DNA from: Branchiostoma floridae
Taxonomy: Eukaryota; Chordata; Leptocardii; Amphioxiformes; Branchiostomatidae
Length of the DNA stretch: 64,000 bases
Reading direction: 5' to 3'
Assembly (NCBI RefSeq): GCF_000003815.2
Contig: NC_049995.1
Span: forward strand, 18,455,678-18,519,677
The first letter of the stretch is position 1; every line of letters begins with the position of its first letter. Below, piece by piece: positions 49,564-61,748 of the stretch. The position numbers and the translations under genes were made by a program. The notes below the pieces were generated by a model. It saw nothing but the letters and a program-made list of their open reading frames with translations. It was not told the origin of the DNA and searched no databases.

Positions 49564-50453
49564 AGCGAATCAATCTTCTGAAGAGGATATCATATTTTGT
49601 TCCTCGGGGAACATTAGAAACTCTGTATGTCACTATGATTCGTCCATTACTTGAATATGCTGACATTGTTTGGTGTGGCCTTCTCGGCAAAGATTGTGAT
49701 CTTCTTGAGTCTGTCCAGATGGCCGCGGCACGAGTTTGTACCGGAGCCATGAGAGGCACTAAACATGAGAGCTTGTTAGCCGAGGTTGCATGGGACACAC
49801 TAGCGGACAGAAGGAAAAAGCACCAGTTGATTCAGTTTTGGAAAATTATGAATGGTCTCGCACCACTGTACTTACATAATATTATCCCTCCACGTATCTG
49901 TGATACGGTCCCTTACAACCTTCGCGCAAACCAAAACCTTACTTCCATCGCCTGTAAAACTGAAAAGTATAAAAGATCCTTCCTACCTTCAACTGTTCAC
50001 TTGTGGAATGAACTGCCTACGAATGCTAAAGCCGTCCTTTCGATCAACACTTTCAAAAAAGAGCTTGACTCACTATTCAACAAGCCGACAAAATACTCCC
50101 ATTTCTCTTACGGCCAAGGTCGTTCCGCAGTTCATCTTACAAGGCTCCGTCTAAACTTCAGTCAGTTAAACTACCATCTATTTCAACACCATTGTATTGA
50201 TTATCCTACATGTAAATGCGGCTATCATTGTGAAACAACCGAACATTATCTACTACACTGCACACTCTATACTAGCCAAAGAAGTTCTTTGTTATCGGCT
50301 GTCTCAAATATTATAGTAGACCTAAAGCACCTCAACGACACTACTTTATGTACTTTACTGTTATCAGGATCAACATCTCTCTCACATCAACAGAACTGTA
50401 ACATTTTTGATCTTGTCATTACCTATATCCATTGTACAGGCAGGTTCTTCTAA
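49564..50453 (+). pseudogene. LINE ORF2 part B: C-terminal region (non-inverted segment)
   Basis: Picks up where the inverted part ends (RINLLKRISYFVPRGTLETLY), with the usual post-RT thumb/connection motif MIRPLLEYADIVWCG. It ends with a Cys/His cluster, CKCG followed by TTEHYLLHC, typical of the C-terminus of many invertebrate LINE ORF2 proteins. Stop at 50453, then about 190 bp of 3' UTR and poly(A). Intact for its length, which supports a young insertion. Confidence 0.85.
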
Positions 50454-50657
50454 TTGATTAAGCACCAACTTGTCTTGTTTAAATTTATTTTTCTGTTATC
50501 CATTTTGTACTTATGTATGTAATGTCGTTTACTATTCTTGTTTTATGCGTATGTTTCTTGAGTAGAAGGCTTAATATAAGCAATTTGTGCTTTCCGCCTC
50601 ATACTCGCAAAATATATGTGAATAAATAAAAAAAAAAAAAAAAAAATACACAAAGAA

Positions 50658-51860
50658 ATGTTGAGGACGTCTAACTAATAGTAGGAGCCATACGTTAAAC
50701 TCTAAATGTTGATTTATATTCATAAGTGTACCTTGGTTTATGCATTTGTGCTTAATTTTTTAATGTACTTCCAAGCTCATAATACATTTTAATATAATTC
50801 AATGTTTAATGCATTTTAATGTTTATTTAACATCCATGCAACAGTTGGTTAATCTTTAAATGATAATTGTCTGGAACCCGTCTTGACATGTCGAGTTGGT
50901 TACAGATTTAGCAGCAGCAGACGTAGATACTAACAGAAAAAGGATTGATTAATTAATGATTTGTAAATAGCGTTCCATACCCATCGCCATGGATTCCTTA
51001 AACATTAAAAAGACGGATTGAAGATTAGGAAGATGGCAGCTTCGTCACAGACTGTGGTGACGTCATGACTTAGCCGATGATAACGTGTATCCAAACAGCA
51101 GCTTGTCGATAATGGAACAGGATACGTGATATGTTTTACCGGTAACACCACCATGTATTATCAGCTGAACAATTAGATACAACATATAAGTCTCTGCACC
51201 ATCTCTAAAGATCACACATTAACACGTCTTTGGTATCAATGGTTGAATTTCGTGGGAATCGAATTGAAAACTTAACGATGTCAAATTCAGTTTTACACCA
51301 ATAAAAGTTATGCAATCTTAGCATAAAATGATCATAGTTCTTTGTGGTCTTACTTATGAAACTGAGTACCAACCATGATTTCGGTCCCTGTGTGACACAC
51401 TGCAAAAAGAAGCGGCTAAATGAAAAGCATAAACAGACATAGAATATCTCACAAGGACTCCTAGCGGTACATGATGAAACTGAATGCTATTAAACTGAAT
51501 GAACTGAATGTTCTATAGAAATAAACAACGAGATTCTGCAATACCATCTCAGACTGGGCTTCAGATAAGGACCAACGAGGTGCTTAAAAGAAGGTACGTA
51601 CATATCAACTGTCTTATCTAATTCGTGTGGGAACAAAGCGGCCTTGTCGTAACATTGTAGAACATCCTTGTGACGACAAAGTTTAACGAACAAATTGTCT
51701 GAATGTTTGATCTGTTATAAACACAGTGCCGGCATTTAATTTCCAAGCAGATGTTGGGAAGAAACATTTAGGCCCCTAGCTAGTATATGTCGAGATGCAA
51801 CTTGTACTACAGGGATTAGCTTTTCAATAGAATATAATTCACCTGTTTTACAAGTCACAT
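50658..51860. other. Rest of gene 7 3' flank with poly(A) signal
   Basis: Conserved 3' flank resumes after the LINE. AATAAA at 51300-51305 is in the conserved poly(A) position; without the LINE it would be about 1.1 kb after the gene 7 stop. No gene. Confidence 0.5.
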
Positions 51861-52290
51861 ATGTACGGCGACACCCATTCAGTATTAATGGAAACGCTAG
51901 CTTATTGTATCCCGACCTATTTTCGTCACGAGCGGGTCAAACCGCGCTATGCAATCAGACTCCAGCGGTCGGGACCAAAGTCCAGCGGATACAGATTTCG
52001 CTACAAATCTGCCACGTCCACTCGTATTTCAGTCAACAGGCCGGATACGCTTATTCCTGTAGTACCAGTAGTATCCGCAAGGTGCGTAGCTACAGCTGCC
52101 ATCCCGTCATTACCCAGCGGTCAGGATCAAAGTCTAACAGGTACAGAGTTGGTTTCCCACCTGCCACGTTTATTTGTATATCGGACCCAAGACAGGAGAC
52201 ATCTGAGAACGTTTGTCTTGAAGAATCATACTGACACCGGTTACGTCTTAAGGAGTCTGTCTTACCGTCACCCCACACAGGTGAGTTTGT
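51861..52290 (+). promoter_or_regulatory. Distal leader block of gene 8
   Basis: Copy of the repeated block with two internal repeats and the conserved cacacag|gtgagt donor near 52274-52286. It has the longest open frame of the set (143 codons), but the frame is broken in the other copies. Confidence 0.4.
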
Positions 52291-52635
52291 AAACCTGCTT
52301 CACTACAGGTGAGAAATGTTTGACGTGGCACTTCAGCCAGGCGGCCATTTTAGGTCAACGACCTGAGAATATTTTTCCTTTATTTTGAGACTTTCGTTCC
52401 TTTTCATGTCGTGAAAGTTTGGATGAAAGGAATTCGGAGACATTGAAAGGAATTCGTTTATTTACTAAGCCTGATGGTGAAGCTGACACAAAGTGACCGC
52501 ATGACTTCTAGGATACGTTGAGTGGGTAGGTGGGGAGGATAATTTGAATTACAATTTTATAGTATTCACAGTTGCACTTTAGATATCTTAATCATGATAA
52601 TGTTAACAGGATAATGATCATGTAAGTGTCTCATT

Positions 52636-53338
52636 GTGGCAAGGACCTATCAGTGTTCTAATCTCTGCCCCGCCCCTCGGCACGACCGCGTGACGCGTTA
52701 ATGATTGATGGACAGAACAAACTCTCCGGAGTAGTCTGAGCTGACGTCACGGGGAGGGCCAAGCACTGGGAGGTGTAAACAATTAAATCACGAGTACAAT
52801 TAAAGCTTAGCGAAGATTCAACGGTGCTTACTCCACAGATGTTAACTTTGGTACTTAAAAAGGAGTCTTGCTAAAGGTTAATGTTTAAAGAAACTTAAAC
52901 CTAGCGTCGGTGATAGTATCATAGCCACATATATTGGTTTACTGGTTTACCGAGATACCTTTAGCTCATATATATGCCTTCTATGTTTGCAGAATTAGAT
53001 GACTGGGTGTGTGAAACAGTAGTTTTACACCTTCAGTTTCAATAATCTATGTTCTATGAACATATTAGTAATAGTATGTTATTTGCATAAAGACCTATCA
53101 GTGTCCTGATCTCTGCCCCGCCCCTCGGCACGTCCGCGTGACGTGTTAATGATTGTTGGACAGAACAAACACTCCGGAGTCGATGACTGACCTTCGGGCA
53201 GAACTCTGATCGATGTTTGGGTGGTGGAAATGGGGACAAAGTCTGTGGTTCAGTCAAGTCAGCCAGTACACGACTCAGGCTAGTTTGTGGTATTTGTGAT
53301 CCTGTAGCAAGAAGGTGACATGATTTGTATCTGATGTT
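52636..53338 (+). promoter_or_regulatory. Promoter modules of gene 8, separated from the gene by an insertion
   Basis: CRE TGACGTCA at 52742-52749 in a standard module. A second module (53090-53190) keeps the GC box but has gatgactgacc in place of the CRE, like gene 7. The insertion at 53394-54920 now moves these modules about 1.6 kb farther from the start codon. Confidence 0.45.
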
Positions 53339-53393
53339 GTTACGGAGAAGGATTATTTGTAAAATCATCTACAATAAATGTGTTAAAGTTAAA
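53339..53393 (+). repeat. Left copy of 55-bp direct repeat flanking the gag-like insert
   Basis: Starts gttacggagaaggattattt; matches 54921-54975 with one mismatch. The gene 7 flank has a single, diverged version at about 43707-43775, so the repeat is host DNA duplicated around the insert. Confidence 0.85.
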
Positions 53394-54920
<1,527 letters not shown>

Positions 54921-54975
54921 GTTACGGAGAAGGATTATTTGTAAAATCATCTACAATAAATGTATTAAAGTTAAA
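54921..54975 (+). repeat. Right copy of 55-bp direct repeat flanking the gag-like insert
   Basis: Matches 53339-53393 with one substitution (tgta for tgtg). The gene 8 upstream sequence continues directly after it. Confidence 0.85.
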
Positions 54976-55216
54976 GTGTTAGAGTGATCTTTTGGCACTG
55001 GTAATGAAGCGCCAACTAGTGACTCATGATGGCAGTACACCCTTGGGATTATAGATTGACCGGAAACAAGATTGTGAACGGGGAAGGGGGCATGTTCACA
55101 AAATGTCGGAGGACAGCGATGCCGACGGATGTGAAATTTTTGCTATCGCAAACCTGTAATAAATATGCCGTATCACCCTATAGCTATTTATATTTTGATA
55201 TTGTGTTATTTTGCAG
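54976..55216 (+). promoter_or_regulatory. Proximal 5' flank of gene 8 with splice acceptor
   Basis: Aligns with the gene 7 flank (cttttggcac, then aacctgtaataaa). The acceptor tgttattttgcag|gATG is at 55216/55217. No TATA box of the gene 2 type. Confidence 0.4.
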
Positions 55217-55217
55217 G

Positions 55218-58200
55218 ATGGCAGGCCCAGCGCGGGAAATTGAAGGGTTCACAGATGAAGACAGACGAAATTTTGAGTTCGTGCGGCCTCTCATTCACAT
55301 ATCTGATTCCCTCACCAAAAAGGAAACGGATGACGTGAAAATATACTGTGCGCACGTGATTCCGAAAGGCATGATAAAAGGTCTAAAACGAGCAGTTGAC
55401 ATTTTTTTAAAGCTAAAAGAAATAGGCAAGATCAACCAGGAGAACCTGGACTTTGTTGAGGAGGTTTTGGAAATGATCGGACGACATGATTTGGCTCGGG
55501 ACGTTCTGCGGCCAGCCCAACAACCTGACCGAGCGGTTCCGGAAAATCCCGAACACCAGCCGGGAATCCCCGAGCCCCAGCCGGAAAACCCCGAGCCCCA
55601 ACCGGGACCAAGTGATGAAGAAGCGAGGACAGTAGGTAAGCAAAAATTAAGTATCATTGATTACTCGAACTTAGTATAACATATCTCAAGTAACCGCTAG
55701 TTACAAGATTCTTTCAATCGGGCTGCATGGAGCTTCCGTTTTATTCAAATTTTCTATCTAACACTGAAAAGGGGTAGCCTGCGTACCATCCGATGTTAAG
55801 GAAACACATAGAAGTGACTGTTTATAGTGTATAATGCATGTCAGAGCTAGATGCGACTGTATAAAGTATATAATGAACGCCGGAGCGAACTACTTTCCGG
55901 ATGGTACCCAGGCTGAATAAAAAGGGACTATGAAACATTATAATGTTGATTCTACTTACATGTACAAGACATCTAGTCTACATTACTTGAAACTTAACTT
56001 TGTGAAAATATCTTGATATTCCACAGAAGCTCCAACGTCCAACATCTACACAGTGGTGCACGGCCACAGCAGCATGACCCAGGAGACGGTAGATCGTCAT
56101 AGACAGAACATAGCATCCGCCTGTAACACCAGAAGGTCACAGGTCAAGTTCAGAGGTTACAAGAAGCACAAGAGCATCCTGGTGCACTTCTCCATACCGC
56201 GGGAGAACACGGCGGTGCTGAGGCACATGGCGGATCACTCCGACCCGAGACTTGTCTACATGGGCGTCAAGTCACTACAGATCGACGCTGAAGTTCCCAT
56301 CAAAGTCCAACAGGAGGCGCCGATGTACGGTGAGTTGATTTTTTGTCTTTATAGATAGAAATAACTTTATTGCGCGACAATTGCAACAGTTACAATATAT
56401 GGCAATCTGAACAACTATATACTATTACAAATAACTAACAACTAATCATATGTACTCTATTCGTCAATTCTAGACCGTGCAGGTCCATCACAGGAATGTG
56501 AATTTTAATGTGAGTTTAAATTTTCCCTCGAAGATGCACCATCAAAGACTAAAGATATTGAAGAGTAACAGAATGTTTCCTTTGGACAAATCAGCAGTCA
56601 GTTTTATTAAATCACTTTCTGACCATTTCCAATATGACTGAAACTGCCAGTATCTATGTTAGTAAGTAGGTAGACATGTGAGATATTTACATCATCTATT
56701 CATCAACAAGCAGGTGCTGTACGAGATGTTATATCAAACGTCATGTTTCATCATGTCATCTATCTTTCACTTGTGTGCTACAGATTTCAAGAGACAACTG
56801 CCCGTCGATGACATCGAGGTGGGATGCAGTACCCGGACCAGACACCAGAGGGCGCCCCAGAGCTGGACCCGCCTGTCTGCCCTGAACCTGTTCTCGGACG
56901 CCCTGCCGCTCCATCTGCAGGCAGCCGCGAGTCTGGAGTACCAGGGCTTCTCCTACAGCCTGGTCCGGGCTCTGGTGCAGAAGGACCGGCTCAGAGAACA
57001 CCAGATGAGTCAGGCCATCCAGAACCTCAGGAACGCAGAGGTGGATTCCAACACGCTCCGTCAGAAGGCAGAGGTGGATTCCAACACGATCCGTCAGAAG
57101 GCAGAGGTGGATTCCAACACGATCATGACTTTGCGCTCCAAGCTCAACATCACACAGAACAGGCTGAAGGAGGCTCTTCAGACAAATAAAATTCTTGAAG
57201 AAAAGCTTCAGCAGTCTCAAGAATACGCAGAGAAAGCCGCCAAGCAGGTGACACCCCACGTGACGGAGTACAGGGGAGAGAAGCCGCCTGGAGGCTGGTC
57301 ACAGGAGTACAGGGGAGAGAAGCCGCCTGGAGGCTGGCCACAGGAATACAGGGGAGAGAAGCCACCTGGAGGCTGGCCACAGCTGTACAGGGGAGAAAAG
57401 TCACGAGGAGCCTGGTCGAAAGAAGTCGAGAAGGCTGATTCAGCTACACAGACACACCTAACGGATCCTTTTGGTACTACAGGGATACCTGGAGATGTAG
57501 GCGGTGACAAGGTTGGAGCTGACCCGACTGTAGAGGAAGAAGACGGAAAAACTCCAAGACAAGACTCTGGCAGTGGGAGCAGTGGAAAAGCGGATATTCT
57601 CGGTAAAGAAGCACCCGAGCAAGAGCGCCACACAGCGGGGACAGAAGGAGCGGCAGCTGGCTCTACTGGGGACAAGACACAGCGTGTGATCACTTTTGGT
57701 GGGGAAGGATCAGAACCTGGAAAGTTTCGGCTCCCACGTGGTGTTGTCGTGTCGCCTAGCAACGAGATATTCGTGACTGATGAACTCAACAGGCGAGTCC
57801 AAGTCCACAGCACAGAGGGGGTTTACCTGCGCCACTTCCCAGCAGTTGTACCGGGTACTGAGGATAAGGACATGGAGCCTAGTGATGTTTGTATGGACGG
57901 TAACGGCACGCTGTGGGTAGTGGGAAGCGGAGAGACAGCTGACCATGTTGTACAGTACAGCAGGGACGGGACCGCCATGGCGGGGTTTGAACTGAAGAAG
58001 AACAATTATTCCCGCGGCATTGCATTCGACATGCGCACAAACCGCATCCTGATAACTGATGCAGACCAAGGTGAAGTTCTTGTGTTCCGTCCGGACGGCT
58101 CCCTGGTGCGGACAGTCCGGCATCCACGGGGTGAGATGTTACGCCCATGGTACGTCACTGTGGACGGGGAAGGAAACTTTCTTGTGACGGACTTAATAAA

Positions 58201-58447
58201 TCACTCTGTCTACGTGTATGACGAGTCCGGGAAGTTCCTGTTCCAGTTCGGAGGTGAGGGAAGTGGTGAAGGTCAGCTGACTCATCCCCACGGCATCTGT
58301 ACAGACAGCTCGGGGCACATCATCGTGGCGGACTCTGAGAACTATAGAGTTCAGATGTTCACACGTCACGGCGAGTTTGTCCGGACCGTCCGTACTGGGT
58401 TTTCCCGGAAGGCCTGGCTGTTGGACCGGAAGGGCAGCTGGTTGTGA
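55218..58447 (+). CDS. DED-coiled coil-NHL family, gene 8 (frameshift near the C-terminus, 794 aa)
   Basis: Exons 55218-55635, 56027-56329 and 56784-58447, phase 1. The DED is the gene 7 subtype (IGRHDLARDVL) with a linker of GIPEPQPENPEPQ type. Exon 2 starts EAPTSNIYTVVHG. Exon 3 has two hendecads (AEVDSNTLRQK, AEVDSNTIRQK) plus the terminal unit, four EYRGEK/LYRGEK units and NHL blades. Compared with gene 6, one base is missing near 58400 (between actgggttt and cccggaagg). Reading shifts to a short foreign tail ending in TGA at 58445-58447, while the original stop remains at 58489-58491. About 30 residues, the whole sixth blade, are lost or replaced, so propeller closure should fail. Either a recent null allele, a pseudogene in the making, or an assembly error. 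Intron 1 carries a MITE and intron 2 a small insertion. Confidence 0.8.
55775..55915. mobile_element. 141-bp MITE in intron 1 of gene 8
   Basis: Terminal inverted repeats of 18 bp (55775-55792 and 55898-55915, core gtaccatccg / cggatggtac) with two mismatches. No coding capacity. It is missing from the corresponding intron of gene 7, which otherwise aligns. The target-site duplication is not clear. Confidence 0.75.
56353..56449. mobile_element. Small insertion (about 97 bp) in intron 2 of gene 8
   Basis: Intron 2 aligns with that of gene 5 on both sides (tctttata and tatgtactc), but gene 8 has extra AT-rich DNA starting gatagaaataactttattgc. This resembles the antisense 3' end of a retroposon, but it is too short to classify. 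Confidence 0.5.
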
Positions 58448-58491
58448 CCGATTGGTATTATTACACTGTGACTGTATTTCCTAACTACTGA

Positions 58492-59924
58492 GTTCCTGAC
58501 CACTGAGTTAGATCTTTGATAAAGATTCAATGTTAACAGGACTTATTCATTCTAACGAGTTCTCCGGTCTACTTCATGATGGCTGAGGAACGGATGGACG
58601 GGGCGGAGGGCGGTACCGACTTCCTACGACCTTTGGATCATCGCTCAAGCAATACTTTTGGAAAGTCACGTGTTGTCAGAAATTGTTCCCATCTGTTTCG
58701 TCAGTCATCCTGAAGAAGACTTGAGGATTCGGTGATTCCCGAAAGCTCATTTTGTTATCCATCTTCATATTGCTTAATCCAAGTGCATTGATCAATGCTT
58801 AAAGTACACTTTATGCGAAAGTCGAATCTTTTAATAGCAAACGTGTCTAAAAGCCATGGTAACTTTTGGGGTATGTCTGATTTGACAGATCAAAGATTGA
58901 TTAAAATTGATTATTGCTTCGTAAATAGCCTTGCGAACCAAAGGTCTTGCATGGCCATGGATTTCCTTATAACCATCGTACATTGGTATTAATCAATTGG
59001 CAACACTGTGATATTAAAAAATAGTCAGCTTGTATATATTCTAATTTTGCGAAGACGGAATGAAGTTGAGAAGAATGACAGACTCGTCACAAACTCGAGG
59101 GTACCCTTCAGTTTGACCGATGATAACGACTATCCAACCAGCAGTGTACCGATGATGGTAAACGATGTGTGATTGTTTTTTACCTGTAACATCACCATTT
59201 ATCATCGGGTAAACAATTAGATACAACATAAAGGTCTCTACACAATGTCTAAAGATCGCACATTAAGACGTCTTTGGTATCAGCGGTTAAATTTCTTGGG
59301 AATTGAATTGAAATGTATACTTTACGATGCTGTATTCAGTTTTCAACGAATAAAAGCTGTGCTTTCTTTGCATGAAATGATCAAAGTTCTTTGTGGTCTT
59401 ACTTATGATAATGAGAACCAACCATGATTTCGGTCCCTGTGTAACACCCGACAAAAAGGCGTTACTAAAGAAAAGCATTGATAGACATAGAATATCTCAC
59501 AAGGACTTCTAGCGGTAAATGATGAAACTGAATGCTATTAAACTGAATGAACTGAATATTCTATAGAAATAAACAACGAGATTCTGCAATACCATCGCGG
59601 ACTGGACTTCAGATCCGGACCAGCGATGTTCTTAAGAGAAGGTCTATATCAACTACCTTATCTAATTCGTGTGGGAACGACGTGGCCTTGTCGTAACATT
59701 GTAGAACAAACTTGTGATGACAGAGTTTAACGAACAAATTGTCTGAATGTTGGTTCTGTCATAAACATAGTGCTTCATTTAATTTCCAAGCAGATGTTGG
59801 GAAGAAATATCTGGGCCGCGAGTATATGTCGAGATGCAACTTCACACCAGCTAATACTGCTGGTACTACATGAATTAACTTTCTGATAAAACCCAATTCA
59901 CCTGTTTTACAAATCACATATGTA
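58492..59924. other. Gene 8 3' flank with poly(A) signal
   Basis: Close copy of the gene 1 and gene 6 3' flanks, starting right after the ancestral stop. AATAAA at 59349-59354, 858 bp after the ancestral stop. No gene. Confidence 0.55.
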
Positions 59925-60360
59925 CGGCGACGCCCATTCAGTATTAATGGAAACGCTAGCTTATTGTATCCCGAACTATTTTCGTCCCTAGCGGGTCAAA
60001 CCTCGCTATGCAATCAGACTCCAGCGGTCGGGACCAATGTCCAACGGATACAGAGTTCGCTACAAACCTGCCATGTTCACTAGTTTTTCAGTCAACAGGC
60101 CGGAGACGCTTATACCTGTAGTACCGGCAGTATCCGCTAGGCGCGCAGCTGCACCTGCCATCCCACATAACCCCGTGACTGATCAAAGTCTAACGGGTAG
60201 TCTAATGAGTTTGTTTTCCACCTGCCACGGTTACTGTAATTTAATTCAGCGCCTAGACAGGAGATATCTGAGAGCCGGGAGTTTGTCTTGAAGAATCAGA
60301 CTAACACTGGTTACGTCTTAAGGAGTTTGCCTTACCGTCACGTCACACAGGTGAGTTTTT
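59925..60360 (+). promoter_or_regulatory. Distal leader block of gene 9
   Basis: Copy of the repeated block (gtacggcgacgcccattcag start, two internal repeats) with the conserved cacacag|gtgagt donor near 60344-60356. Confidence 0.4.
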
Positions 60361-60714
60361 GAACCTGCTTCACTACAGGTGAGAAACGTTTGACGTGGCA
60401 CTTCAGCTAGGCGGCCATTTTTGGTCAACGACTTGAGGCTACTTTTTTCCACCTTGAGACTCCCATTGCTCTTTATGTGGTGAAACCTTAAGCTTAGGTA
60501 AAAGGAAGTCAGAGAAAGTTTAAGGAATTTGTTCATGTATAATAGCCTGATGCTGAACATGACAGAAAGTGACCACAAAAATGTCCTGTAAGTTACTTTG
60601 AATGGTAAGGCGGGTAGGATAGGTTTAGATTAAATGATATTCACAGTCTCACTTCAGATATGTTTGTTACTGTGAATAGGATAGTGATCATGTACAATAG
60701 TAAGGGGCTCATTG

Positions 60715-61747
60715 CGGCAAGGACCTATCAGTGTCCTGATCTCTGCCCCGCCCCTCGGCACGTCCGCGTGACGTGTTAATGATTGATGGACAGAACAAAC
60801 TCTCCGCAGTCGGTGTGCTGACGTCACAGTAAGAGCCAAGCACTGGGAGATGTAAACAATTACAACACGAGTACAAATTAGGCTTAGCGGGGATTCAACG
60901 GTGCTTACTCCACATATGTTAACGTTGGTACTTAAAAAGGAGTCTTGTTAAAGGTTAATGTAAAACCCCAGCGTTGTTAATAGTATAATAGCCACATATA
61001 TTGGTTTACCGGTTTACCGAGAGACCTTTAGCTCATATATATGCCTTCTATGTTTGCAGAATTAGATGACTGGGCGTGTCAAACAGTAGTTTTACACCTG
61101 CAGTTTCAATAATCTATGTTCTATGAACATATTACTAATAGTATGTTATTTGCACAAGGACCTATCAGTGCCCTGATCTCTGCTCCGCCCCTCGACACGT
61201 CCGCGTGACGTGTTAATGATTGTTGGACAGAACAAACTCTCAGGAGTGGTCTGAGCTGACGTCACGATGAGGGCAAGGTACTCGGAAATTTGCAAACAAC
61301 TACGGTACAAGTTCCAACTGGGCTGAGTGTGGACTGAATGCTGCTCAGTCCCCAGTCGTTAACGCTGTTATTATGATATGATTACAGTAGAATGTACCTT
61401 TGTCAGATATCCAGAAAAGACTGTAAGATGGTATTACAAGGTTTTGAACTGCGCACGCGCAGGGTCAAAGGTGAAGGCCCCTTAAAGCCCATGAGTTTTT
61501 GTGTTGTTGAGACACATGTCGAGACTTTTTTTTTCATGTCTCGGGGACTTCAACTTAGAGGGATTATCCAAATGCATCACATTTCAAAATGCAGAAATTA
61601 CTTTGTTATTTAACCTTCTATCCTGACAAATCGCCATAGCTATGCGGCTACCATCCTGTAGCTATATGTACGTCTTTTTTTTCCTTTTAGACGTACAACG
61701 TGTGCAGAGTAAGATCAGTCCAGTGACGTTTTATCGTCTGTTTTCAG
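60715..61747 (+). promoter_or_regulatory. Promoter region of gene 9: two CRE modules, NRF1-like site, TATA box lost
   Basis: CRE TGACGTCA at 60819-60826 and 61257-61264; NRF1-like tgcgcacgcgca at 61450-61461; donor-like aaag|gtgaag at 61470/61471; acceptor gtctgttttcag|gATG at 61747/61748. The TATA position reads gccatagcta, and the upstream ATG of genes 2, 4, 5 and 6 is changed to ACG and followed by a stop. The spliced start at 61749 is thus the only plausible one here. Confidence 0.5.
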
Positions 61748-61748
61748 G

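Larger units (their letters stand above)
47592..50643 (+). mobile_element. Non-LTR retrotransposon (LINE) with 5' inversion (twin priming) and target-site duplication
   Basis: The right part (49564-50643) reads on the + strand and ends in a poly(A) run after aataaataaa. The left part (47592-49563) is inverted and holds the upstream endonuclease/RT region on the - strand. The two parts share a 16-bp overlap, agcgaatcaatcttct: 49564-49579 on +, and its complement at 47588-47603. The whole is flanked by aaatacacaaagaa at 47578-47591 and 50644-50657. This is the layout produced by twin priming in target-primed reverse transcription. AP-endonuclease and FADD-type RT motifs put it in the CR1/Jockey-like group; the clade is uncertain. 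Confidence 0.9.

Noticed and set aside
51861..52292. 143-codon frame in the distal leader block of gene 8
   Set aside because: The equivalent blocks before genes 2, 4, 5, 6, 7 and 9 break the frame; the conserved feature is the splice donor, not the protein.
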